A stretch of 64,000 nucleotides of DNA from Brachypodius melanocephalos (Eukaryota > Chordata > Aves > Passeriformes > Pycnonotidae), in the NCBI GenBank assembly GCA_013398615.1, contig VZSR01000028.1:3773402-3837401 (forward strand). Direction: 5' to 3'. The position numbers were made by a program, and so were the translations under genes. The notes beneath the pieces were generated by a model. That model ran no database searches, had not been told where the DNA came from, and saw nothing but the letters and a program-made list of their open reading frames with translations. Shown here piece by piece: positions 37,142 to 49,500 of the stretch. Within the stretch, counting starts at the first letter, position 1. Each line of letters begins with the position of its first letter.

Positions 37142-40100
37142 TACCTACACAACAGAACCTGCTGCATTCAAAACACAGATGGCACAGTGAGGCATAGTCA
37201 TGTACTGAAACATTTAAAATAAACCACCCTTTTCTGAAACAGCAGGTCAGGAAGCATTACTTTGTGCTGGGCATTAAACAGGACCTGGGCAATCTGACTT
37301 TCATGCTACAATGTGTTTCCAAACAGTTTGGGTTTATGGATTAGGTGATTTTCCATTCATATCTCCACATAGTCTGCACAGGGAGGGAAGCAATATCTGG
37401 AATGGGAAATTGTTCTCCCATCTCTTCAGCTGCCTTCCCCACAAAGGTGTATGCTCTGACTCTCCATTTCGTGATAATTTGCAATTTCCCTAATAGAGCA
37501 GTGTGCACAGGCTCAGCATTACTGAGGAGAATCAGTCTTGGCAAAAGGGAAGAAAAAAAAGAGGCTTTCAACAACTAACTTTTTTTAGCAACTTCAGAAG
37601 TTCTGGGAACAAAAGATCCAGCCTGGCTATACAATTGTAAAACTAGAATGCAGTTTATGAAAGTCTGCTCTCATTAGGAGCTCAGAATCTCCTCTTGAAG
37701 GGCTGAAGTCCTCTAAGTGCTGGTGACAAGCAGCTCTTTTTCTTCTCCCAGTGTCTTTTGGCAGACTTTACCTCCTATTTGAACCTGGGAATAATGCCAG
37801 GCTGTTTCTGAAATATTCAGACCTGCAGACCATTTGTCAAACCTCTAAACCAGAGTACAGCAGAGTGCAGAGAACAGGATAAATTCAGCCCATGCTGAGT
37901 CTCACAGCTGGATTCCTCTGTGATATCCACTGCATTTCATTTAAGTCTAACTCAGGAACCTCTATATTCCACCATGACAGAGGCTGCTTCCCAGAGACAC
38001 ACTGCTTCTTTAAAGGCATTAGGGTTTGGATTTTTTGCACTTCACAGGCAGAGGGCATACTCAACCTAGACCAAAATATGGCCTTCTCTCTGCTTAGAGT
38101 CTGTTCTTTCTGTCTCCTGACACCAGTACATACAATATTAATTTAACATGCAGCACTCATACAAAATCATACAATCTGTTTTGGAGAAATCAGTGTGCTG
38201 GGAGCGCAGGACTAGCCAGCAAGAAGCTACAGTTCTCCCCCAAACACCTGGAACTGGTACTGGGTATTGGGGAATGAGATATTCAGAACCACTTGAGGCA
38301 ACTGGGATGACTGATCAACAATTTTCCACCTGACTGATTTTTCCAGTAAAAAGTGACAGACTCTGCTCCCCTCCAAAATTTCTTTTTCTTCTGTCAGTAA
38401 GTCAGAACCACAGCTCCCTGCCCAGCTTCCTGTGAAGCTTTTGCAGTTTTATTCCGGCCTCCAGGAAAATGGTGAGGTTTGGATCTTTGCATATAAAATA
38501 ACTGCATGGAAAAATTAGCAACAATTAATGTGTCAATGCAAAAGCATTATTTTCCACACAGAGAGACACTCTGCTGTCAGTGATTAAATTAGCAGCCTTA
38601 ATCTTAGCTCACATATTCATTAAAAGAATTTTATTATGTATTAAGTAGTACAGGACATATATCCTCACTTAATTAAATAACTATTCATCTGGTGGAAATC
38701 TGACAGATCCTTACTTATTAAAACTGAGCTATTTAACACAAGAAGCCTGTCCATTTGCTGGCAAACCCTGTTACTGAACACAGTGAGCCCATTTAAATAC
38801 ATACTTTATGTGACACTCAGATAAATATTTACTAAGACAATTTTTTCCTTGCAATATTGTTTGTCTATAAGACACACATTGAGTCCCTAGAGGTTGGGTG
38901 GGGTTAAGATCGTGGGGTTCTTAACATCCCCAAATGATTGTCCTGGGAGTCTCTGTGGTCCCTCAGTACCCAAGCTGTCAGGATTCTCAGCCTTCCCAGA
39001 TGCCGGTGTCCTTGCCTTTGGGATGGGGTGGTGATGCTGGAGGTGCTGCCCTGATGAACCCAGCCCCGATGTCACCACGGCACGGCCAGGGAGGGCACAG
39101 AGAGATGGCACCACTGGGGCACCCGGTGACACTGCAGCGATGGCTCAAGCGCATCAGGAAGGATGGGAGGGATGAGGAACACAAGGACACATGGTGTGTC
39201 TGTAGGACCCCTAGGTGATTTGCTGCTTCCCAAAGCACCACAATCCTAGAAGATTCCAGGGTAGGTTGATGAGTGCAAGCTCAGGCATTTCAAGGGCCTG
39301 TCTAATATGCGTGGTAATGGAAGAAAAGAAGGAAGATCAGCACAAGCAGAGTTTTAGGAGAGCATGCCAAGCACTGCACGTTTCTCTACCAGAAAAATAT
39401 CTCTGTGTTGTGATTTGTGCCAAAGGGAGCACATTTCTGAATTAAAACAGAAATCTTCCAGGCTTATCTGAATCCAGTGGCATGAGCTGAGCTAACAGGC
39501 AACACCCTCCAAAGCAAGGAGTCATCACTGGCACTTGGGGCATTTTTCATTCTACATCAACTTTAAACACAGTTACAGAAGAGCACTAAGCACCAAAAAG
39601 CCTGGTGTTACTGGAAAAAATGCAGTAATATGTACCCCTCTGATGGTCTAGGCAGCTGCACAAATCCCAGATCAAGTCTGCAGGCACTTCTTCAAGAGCC
39701 CCAATTACCTATGTTGTCCACCAGGTAGCTGCCTTTTGCCTGCCAAAAATTAAATCAATGGCTATTTTTAGTCCAAATCTATTCCTACATCAACACTTGA
39801 ATCTGGAGATGGCTTGGAAAGCGCCCATGCACTTTTCTTATTCCATCCAATCGTTTTAAGATGGTTCCTTTCCAGGAAAAATGTTGTGTTCCCTCGAACA
39901 GAACTATAAATAGGGAGAGGAAATTCAGATGTGCTGTTTCTTTTTACATGACTCTGCTCTCTGCTCCAGGAGCAGCACACGGTGGGTGTGGTTCAAGGGC
40001 TGGGGTCTGCTCCCAGCACAGGACTGACACAGGAGAAGCTTTGTGTGTTGCCACTGAGCAGCAGGTCCACTGACACCTGATTCTTGAGCAGCATTCACTG

Positions 40101-43100
40101 CTGGTTGGCACTCAAAAATCACATCCAATCACTCCTTCTTTGCTCTTTGTCCAGGTTCCTTCTGTCCATTCAGTAGATCTGTTTGGGTCTACTTGGCTGC
40201 AGCTCCTGGAGAGACTCTGCTCTAAGTGCATGGGCTGCACCATGGCACCTGCCTTTCCTATCCTCTTCCCCTTCCATTTAAGATCTTAAAACATACCCAT
40301 GGGAACTGCAGCTCTTGCTTGCCAGAAAACAGAAAGAGAAATTCCTAGGCTCTCCTTCCAGAGTTTGGCATCAAAACATAGAAATCAAATTCAATGCCTC
40401 TGATTTCCCTGGGAACCATCTCCTTGGTCTCCATGGCCTTCTCCAGGGACTCTGGGCCACTAGAGCACCATAGCTATCCTAAATACACAGCAGTAATCAA
40501 GCACAGCTCTTGGCTTGAAAAACTCCATTTCCTGCTTAACAAATTCTACAGAGACGTAGAAAAGCTGGGACAGCAGGAGGAAGACAGTGTAGGAAAAGAA
40601 TTGGCTCATTATAAAGGATCAGAATATGAAATAGCAAGCAGCCTGCATTTCATATGGGCAGAAAGGTGAGGCCTAGGAGGAAAAAAATGATGTGTTGGAA
40701 CAGACTGTTCCAGCAAAGCACAAAGCTAAATGTGGCACACAGACATGTTATTCACCCACAAGCTCTAAACCTACAGAGGAAGCATACGCCTGTCAACATT
40801 TTGACTTATAATAGAATTAGCATCACATTACAGCAAAACCAAAAGAAGGCTTAAAAAGACGACTCTAAAATGGAAGAGAAACATGAAAGTATTGACAGGG
40901 CTCCTTATACTCTGCTGATCATGGCTGGCATGTACCAAGAGCAAAGAGGTGAGAGAGGCTGTATTTGTAAGAGAGCCTGCCACTCCACAATATTTGTGTA
41001 CATTTACAAACCAAACCGATCCTTTGGGGGGGCAAAGAGTGACATTAGAATGATGCACACCTGGCAAGAGAGACTCTGCTCTCTGCTGTTTGACTGGTCA
41101 TCAAAATATCTGCTGTGCCTTTTTCTTTCTTTTTGCTGGTTTTTTAACTGTTGCTCAATCAATGATTCATTTGTAAATGAAGGTCATGTTTCCTTCTTCC
41201 CAGGGATACTACAAACAAACAAAGAAAAGGGTGTTAAAAGACATCCTACTGTCTGTCTTGTTCTCTAAGGTTGCAGTGATTCTATCCAAGGCTGAGGTTT
41301 TAGAGAAGTTACATTTCTTATTAAACCAGCTGATATTATGGAGAAGAAACAAAGTTTTCTTGGCCTTCTTGTGTATTCTGTTTTCTTTTTCCCAAGACCA
41401 CGCAATTTTGTCTTTACTTTTTATTACATTTCTCTACAAAGCTAGGTAGATCATGCTAGTTATAGCATGTTATATAGTAGTCGTGCTGCTAAATCACAGC
41501 AAATTCTGCGTGAAAAGACACCACAGGCACTAAAGTTAAAAAGAAGTTTTCTAAAAATATTATGTCCCTTTGTGCAGATTTTGGATCAAGCCATAAGAGC
41601 GCAGCATAGATGCTGTAAATTCAGCTGAGAAAAAGGAGTCAACAAGAAAAATGTCATCCTTAGGTGCCTGAGTTCAGGTAGGAGGCAGAAGAAGTACCAA
41701 AACATCCCATACAGATACAAAATGGTGTCTTATTTTTTCTCTTCACAAAATTGGAATATTTAGCTTTGGTATCTAAAGGATGAAATTATCACTCTGGTTG
41801 GATCTTAACCTCACACTTGTGTCTGATAAGATCAAACAACACATATCACAACTCAGCTTTACCTCCAACCAAGAGACTCTGTTGTGATGTCAGTAACAAC
41901 CAGGCAATAGCTGATATGACACAGAAATTGTGACTTGCACAGGAACCAAGTATTCCTGCTAAGATTTGAGGGTGACCCCTTGGTATTAACCTTCAGACCA
42001 TGATTAAAGACTTTGAAATGTGATTTTACCCATAATTCTCATCACAGAAATGTGAAACAGCAGGTAAAAGAAGCCCAAATGAGGCTGCTTTTCCAAGTGC
42101 TGCATCACTTTTGGATGATTAAAAATCAAGCTGCTCTTTAAGAAAAATACATTACAGTGCAAGTCAGAAAAGCACTTGGGGTAATTTCTTCTCTAAAATT
42201 AGATGTCCAGTGTGTGTTAGATTGTCAAAAACGTTTGTTTGAAAACAGCTGATGGAAGAACCAAGGGCCAGGAGTAGGAGAACAAACACAAAGCAGGATG
42301 CACAAGGCCTCCTAGAAGCAGACTGTGAGAGTGTGCCAAGAGGAGGGAAGGAAGGTAGGAGTTCTTGAAAGGTAGTAGAGGTACTGCAGAGTTTTTCCAC
42401 ACCACCATAATGACACACACTGTTTGTAATGAGCATTCCCAGCTGCACTGTTGCCTTGTCTCCAGCCTTGGTTTTCATTTCCAAGCAGTGGTAGGATTTG
42501 GAACATCTCTGTGAAACTCAGCTATCCCAATCCTAAAGGGAAAAGCAAGAAACATTATCTTTCCCATCTCCCCACATCCTTTGATATCTCTTTCCACATC
42601 TCTGAAGGCATTGACATTTAACAAAGGTGGGCATATTCTCATTTTCACAGGGAACATTAAGACTCTGCAATCAGTGTGTAACAGCATATCACCACTGAGG
42701 GACACCAGGGGCATTTCCAGTGGATCCTTCTGTTCCAAAGACAGCTAAGACTGCCAGGAAGGAGTGCCTCTTTGCAGTGATGAGGCTCTGAAGAGGGTCT
42801 TGACAATTTTCAGACCAGAAATGGGGGGCAAAGAGCAAGAAATGCCAGTGATCCTCCAGGGTTTATAGACCTTCTGCTCCTATTGAGTGCTGAGAGATTA
42901 TCTTGCCCTTCACACATCCTGCTCTAACCTCATCAGAGCCCAATGGAAATTTGTTAAAGGGTCTCTGTTTAACTTGGAATTCCTTCAAGTTAGTCTGGCC
43001 TTTTACCAAGCACACTTGCCCATCAGACCCCTCTTGTGTGTGCCCCAGCATTGGGAAAGGACTACATGGCTGATTTATAGCTGGCTTTTATTAGGCTTGA

Positions 43101-43363
43101 GCAAGAAAGGGGGATCTGAGCAATGAAAATGTACCTCTGCTACACCAAGTTCTGAGAAAGCCAAAATGTAGCATGCACATGAATTATATAAGATAGGCTA
43201 CAGTCTTCCTCTTGTTTTTCAGACACAACAGAATAACTCTTTAAAAACCTGGTAAAACCAAGCAGGTTTTAGAAAGGAGCTACAGCCTATCTATATTTAT
43301 ATCAGGAATGGGGGACAGGTGAGCAGCGTGAACCTCTTTGGGCAGCTCCAAATATCTCCAGAG

Positions 43364-43364
<1 letters not shown>
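37142..43364. other. gene-free stretch
   Basis: No gene is supported. The segment 38480-38860 is AT-rich with many TAAT/ATTA motifs. The segment 38900-39200 is abruptly GC- and CpG-richer and is discussed in the findings. The remaining frames are at most 132 codons, overlap each other and lack family features. Confidence 0.5.

Positions 43365-43366
<2 letters not shown>

Positions 43367-43400
<34 letters not shown>
43367..43400 (+). repeat. (CA)17 microsatellite
   Basis: There are seventeen uninterrupted CA dinucleotides, read as Thr-His on plus and Cys-Val on minus in overlapping chance frames. It is a typical polymorphic vertebrate microsatellite. Confidence 0.97.
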
Positions 43401-43402
<2 letters not shown>

Positions 43403-46337
43403 GCCTGTGCAAAGGCTCCAAGCATGGTGGGAAAACACTGCAGGACTGCAAGGACTGCACAGGAGCGCCAGCATGTGCATGGCTCCATTTCAAATCAAAC
43501 AGGGACAGTATTTGTTGTTCTTAGCTCGTTTCTTAGCACTCAGGAAATCAAATGCCGTGCTATTCTTCCCTTTTATGCTGAGCTGGTTGTCATTGGAGTG
43601 CTATCTGTTAGGAAATTTTAATGAGGTTTCTTTTCTTAACAAATTTTATCTTTTCCAAGAAATAACTTCAATGGTTTAGAGCGAACTGCTGTAAAAGCTT
43701 ATCTGCTTGATAAATATTTGTGAAGTTTGATAGACCTTGGAAAACTGACAAGCCTGTGGAAGCCTTTACACAGGGTTTCAGTGGGAACATGCTCTGATCC
43801 AACACACACTGCCAGATTTCACACCAGACAGCTAAGACTGGATAGAGAAAAAACAAAAGCAAAAGAAAAAAAAACTTTCTAATGAAAATAATCAGCTGTT
43901 TGTAACATACAGATGAACTCAGGATTTACCCCTAATCTGCCTTCACTCCTTTAAACTCTTAAATCACAACTAAAATTACTCTGTCTTCATTGTAACCCTT
44001 CCATATGCCATTCAGGTCTGTTGCCTCTGTGCTGTTTATTTAAGCTTACTTTGGCATATCTTTTCCCTTGATACCATTTTTATTGAGTGAGTTTTGATCT
44101 CCTTGTGCCAGTTACATAACTCCTCTCCCCTTACCAGGAATTTAGGACACAGGCACACACTGCCCCAGATCTGCCTCATGAAGGAGCAGCTTGATTCCCT
44201 ATAGAAAAGTGGAAAAAACCCCAGTGGTATTGAAGATAAAACATGCAGATAGTTCTATTCTCCTGAGGATGCTTGACTGGCATAGTTAAAGCCCTTTCAC
44301 AACATATAATTAAAATAGACTGGAAGTGAGCAAGTTTCTCTCCTACCCTCTCCCTTTTACCACCTCTGCTGATTTGTGACCAGACTTTCCTCATGAAACT
44401 TTACTTTTGCTGGAGAATTTACACAAGACTTTGAGAGAGAGCTAAGAACAGATGCTGCCTCTGAAGAATCAGCCTCATACTCAAATCCCAGTGGTGTCAA
44501 AAGTGAGACTACCCAGCCCTGAGTGAGCAGCCAGGTGCAACATTCCCTTTACCACTGTGGCCTCCCAGGCCACACCTCTGCCCAGCTGGCTGAGAGCAAA
44601 CACTCTCAGGCCTCCAGAGAGGCCCAAACCTCAGGACAAGACTTCTCCCTGCTCTAGTGAGGAAGTCTGCCTAAGAGAGCAGGCTTAGACATTGTGGTGA
44701 CCAACAAACGGCATTGCAAAGCCGAGTGTCAGACATCAAGATCTTATGGATCACTGTAATTAAAACAGGTTCATTTCCAAGTACCTCATTCCATTAGAAA
44801 CTGGTAATCCAAAGAGCTCAGCTTTTGCAGTTAGGTCACACCTCAAGGTCACCAACACCTTGCCTCAGAGTTCTTCTGGGAAACAAGGACTGAGCAGAGT
44901 GCCTGGAACAGCAGCAGGATCTTTACTCACGTGGTGGACGTGCAGCTGCTGAGTGCACAGCATGCTCAGGAACAGCTTGTTTCTGACCCAGTGGTCTCAA
45001 AATAAGGAAAACTGTAATCAGGTCTGAGAGATGACTTTGACATCCCTTCAGATCTTTTAACATTTTAGTAGCGGTGTCAGTAGGGAACAGGAAATCTCAG
45101 AAGTACTGAAAATAAAAACCCTACAATTCCTTTACTGCAAAACACAACTCTGAGTCATCAGCAGAGTTTGCCCTCAGCTGAGTTTTCCCATTCAAATAAG
45201 CCCATTGAAACCAGCTGTGATCTGAAGGTCTTTGTCCTGCATCTCATTTACCCTGTCAAAGTGTCCTTCCATCTGAGTCTCTGCAGGGAAGAGTCATCTC
45301 CCTGTGATTCCACCTCTAGTCAAATCCCCTGTGCCCTACTGAAGGTGACAAAGAGAATATTTTCTGTAACATCCAACAATTTACTGGTACTGGACATTGG
45401 GGGTAGCACTCAGTTCATAATCTCCCTCTATGATTCCAATGTAGGTGGAAGCAGGACAGGTTTTGTCCTGCACTGCTTGAGAAACTGTTCAAATACACTC
45501 CTTTTTCTGAACTTTTCAAGGTTCTCTGCTGTTCTGTTCATTTTTGCCATATAAAGACATGTTTCCTCTAAATGTCTGTGAACACAGGAGGAAAACACAG
45601 GCTCTTCCATACATCTATCTGCACCTGATGAAATCTAGACTCAGTTTGGGGTGGCCGTGTTGCTATTCCTACTGCACTTCAAAAGAACAAAGCTTCTCTT
45701 CTGTCAGAAAATCATCTCAACAAAGTGCAAGGAAAAATTAATATCTTGCATATTGCATTCCCAGCAGCCAAGCTTTTGAACAGCAAAAAGTCTAAGTTTT
45801 CTGTATAGTCTGACTGTTCAAATTACTTCTATTAATAATTTGTCAGAAGGATTTAGGAGAAGCTTCTTGAAGGCATATTGATAATTTTGAACCCAGAACA
45901 GCATGCACAAAGCTGCCAAGTAAAAGTTGTCCTTTCAGATAATGATATTCATGAGGTCAGCAGAGGACACTAACTCAGCACTTTGCTTTGTTTCCACATG
46001 ATCTCTTCTCCCTGGGGTGTGAGATTAGATTGGGAGAAAAAGCAGTTACCTCTCAGCTTTCAGCCAGTCACCAGCACTGAATCTCTCAGTGCTGCTCTGA
46101 GTCAGTCACAGATTGCAGCAACCTGAAGTCACAGCCAGGGCCCTGGCAGAGGGAGATGAAAGGACTGACCCTGATGAAGTCCCTTGCTCATTCTTTGCCT
46201 CTATCCTGCATACCCCACCCAAGAGGGGTTTATGGCACTCCACTGTTCACAGACACTGGCACTCTGCTCTGGCCATTGCACCCAAGGAGGTCAGGGCTTT
46301 GGCAGCTTTAAGGCAGAACGTGGATTGAGGTGTTTAT
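43401..46337. other. unassigned sequence
   Basis: No gene or recognisable repeat is supported. The 44500-44700 part is GC-richer with short inverted motifs. The rest is mixed composition with chance frames up to 128 codons. Confidence 0.5.
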
Positions 46338-46579
46338 CCCATGGAAAATGGCCACTGCCTGTGTCCAATCACATGTGGCTGACAGTGGGGTGCCCCCTCC
46401 TAAAATCGTGAATGTCACAGGATTTCAACTAGACTATACAACCAGGACTCTGGCTGCCCTTGGAGCCCCAGATACCACTTCTGAGCTGACCCTGAGACAC
46501 TGAGGGAATGAGGGGGAATGAGCTTTTCTCCCCATGGAAAATGGCCACCATTCACATCCAGTTGCATGTGGCTGATGGT
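46338..46579 (+). repeat. pair of 49-bp direct repeats 193 bp apart
   Basis: The copies are 46338-46386 and 46531-46579. Both begin CCCATGGAAAATGGCCAC and both contain CATGTGGCTGA. By my alignment 36 of 49 positions are identical and all 13 differences are transitions, so the purine/pyrimidine pattern is unbroken over 49 bases. Eight of the differences are consecutive. Each copy contains a 13-codon ATG-to-TGA frame of related sequence, which is probably coincidental. The sequence between and beyond the copies aligns poorly. This may be the remains of a tandem duplication or part of an unrecognised repeat family. Confidence 0.7.
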
Positions 46580-49500
46580 CGTACGAGATTTCAAGGCACA
46601 GAGCTGAGAAGAGCCAGCAGGAAATCTGGGTCCAGCCCTGCCGTGTCCTGCCTGGAGATTCAGCATCTTTCACTACACTGCACCGATCAGTGCAACTTCC
46701 TGGGAGCCTGAAACACAATAAAGTGGCTGAGGCATCCATCCAGGACAGGGATACTCAGCTCATCATTCTGCAGGACAGCCGGCTCATGTGGCAGGCTGGC
46801 GCATTTGGGATGGTGCAACTGGCTCAGCCAGAGGGGCAGAAGAGAAAAGCAGAGGCAGAGATAAGGGTGTTATCTCTATGGCTACTGCCAGGGAGCAGCT
46901 CTGTGCTCACCAGGGGAGAACAGAAGAAAGGGAGAGGGGAGAATAAAACCCAGAGAGCACAGTCAGGAAATTACTAACCAGGGGAAAATGGAGGTGGAAG
47001 AGGAGGAGCAAAGCCCACTGTTCTGAAGGGGACAGTGAAGGGCTCATGGTTTTTGTTCAAGGAGAAGGCTCTTAAGTTCCCAGCATAGGTCAGCTCTGCC
47101 AGCCTCCCCCTTTGTATCCTACAGGACATGGTCTGCTGCAGCCAGGCATGGCTCTCTGGCAGGCCAGCAAAAGCTCCCCATCATCTACCAGGAGACACGA
47201 AAAAATTGTGTGAGACTCAGGTAACTGCACAGGCCTTTGAGCCTGAGATGCCAGCAGTGCTGGCACCACACATAATGCACATGCATAATTTAAAGTGTGA
47301 AATATTCATGTTACTCAAACCACAGATGAATATTAAACTCAGATCAAGATGCCAGATGGGTGGTGAATAAATTATATTCCCTTAAATGCATCTGAGACAA
47401 TGTAAAATAAATATTGAAAAAATTAGCAGGTTGAAGATCATGCCAGCACTGTACAACTTGTTTCATGTTTTCATCAGAGTACAACAAAAAGGTAGGTTGG
47501 ATTCAAACTAATCACATTTGTTCAGCTTTGTCCCACCCAGGAAGGCTTCAACAGTACAATCTAGAAGCCAAGGTGAAAAATTCACTCATTTCCCACACAG
47601 TCACAGCAGAAGTTACTCTCCACAGAATGAAAAATGTGTTTGCTCCAGGCCTTCAGGAGACTCCTGTCTCTTCTCATCTCCCTGTTAGTCAGCAGTAATT
47701 CACATGCCCAATTGATTTGAGGGAGTGGAAACCGATTCCTGTGACTTCTCTTGACACAGATCACAGAAAAGGCTCATTTTACCACCTTACCTGTGTGTGT
47801 GGTATGGGCTCTGCAGCTTGCCTGAATTTCAGGAGCAGTGACAGAGTGGTTTGCATCACCAAACTCTGATCAGGAAGAAAACACAAGTGCAACAGCCTTA
47901 CCATGCAGAGGGACGAACAGCCCCTTCAGTTAGCACAGAAAATCTCTCAGCTGCTCATGCAAACAGAGGCTGCCAGCTCAGCAGTGGGTCAGGGTGAACA
48001 ATGCACAAAACCCAGAAACTCCAGGCTGAAGCAGCCAAGTTCACCTGACAGAGATACAGGAGATACTGCTCTCACCTTGGTGCCAGAGGAGATGGAGGCA
48101 CGAAGTGATGTGACGTGGGCTGGTTCAGGCCCCCAAGCTGTGTTCTTGCTGCTGCAGCCTCCTCAGTGGTTGCTTTTCAGCGAGATGCTGCCCTTCAATG
48201 ATGGACAGGCCTGGCAGGGTCTCCTCAGCTCCTCCAGAGGCTGGGAACAGGGAGGATAGTGGGTGATGAACTGAGAGAGCCCTGACCACCAGCCAGCACC
48301 TCCGTGATCCTCTCTTCCTTTTGGCAAGACTTGAATGATGAAAGCACATCACCACATTTACTGCTGGGGACCAAGTGTGCAATGCCCTGGTGTGCTCACA
48401 CTGCCCCCCAGTTCAGCAGTGCACCAGCTGACTTTCCAGTGGAACACTGACATTGTCTGTGCCTTGGGAATGAGCTGGGAAAGGAGCCACTGCCATCCAG
48501 CTCAGTCAAAGCATGAGGGATTGTACTGACAAAATAGACTCTCTCAGATTGGGATTTCTTTATTTCAGTTTACTGCCCAGTTCTCTTACCTTGCTGCCAG
48601 TTTCCCACTGATGAGCAGCAGCCATGCATTAACCCAAAGGGAGCTGCCCTGGAACCATGGGCAGTTCACCAGCTCAGCACTTGTCAAACAAGAAATTTAG
48701 TCTCCATTAACTAAAGTCCTGAATTAAAAGGAAATTTGCTAAACTGCATCAAATGCTGTTGGAGATACTCCCATTCATAACTACTTTAGCCTTAATTATG
48801 TTGATCTTAATTAACTTTCAAATCTAGGCTATTTTAGCTGTCCATGTATGTTGAACACCATTCAACCACTGGGAAATGGAATTTAGGTTTCTTCTTGGTG
48901 TACAAACAGAGAACCAAGTTAGAGCACAGCAGCTGAGTCAGGGTCACTGCTCGTGCTCACACTGTAACCCATCACAAACGTGACTCCCAAAACAAACATT
49001 AACACAAGTATCTCCCCGTGAGGTTTAAATGAAGGCCCTGCCTCAAGGCTGCTGCAGAGTGGGAGGACCTGCAGCATTAGCTCTGCTCTTGGAAATAAAC
49101 AGAATGTGATCAAGCCTGTAGGATGGATAGAGAAATGATCCCAGTAAATGCTTATGGGATGAAATTATGTGTATGCTCTGTGGAAAGGACATTTGTACCA
49201 GTCAAGCAAAGTCAGCTGAAGATCATCAGTGCATCTACAGTTAAAGAAACCTCTTTTCCATGCAGTGAGGATCCATGTGGCACCCACTCTGGCTCACCTC
49301 CTCCACTGGAAAGTGGAACACAAACCATGAAGGCCCTTTGCCATCCTCCCACAGGCTCACACGTGTAGCCCAGCTCACAGCACACCACTGCCAGTGCAGA
49401 GCCCTTTGCAGGGATGTCCTACCCATGGTAGGAATGTGCTTCAGCTGCAGGACACCTTTGGTCTTCTGTGCTCCCCTTCACAAAACTCCAGCACTGGTGA

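Noticed and set aside
43280..43679. Several frames with Thr-His or Cys-Val runs
   Set aside because: These are translations of the (CA)17 microsatellite in different frames.
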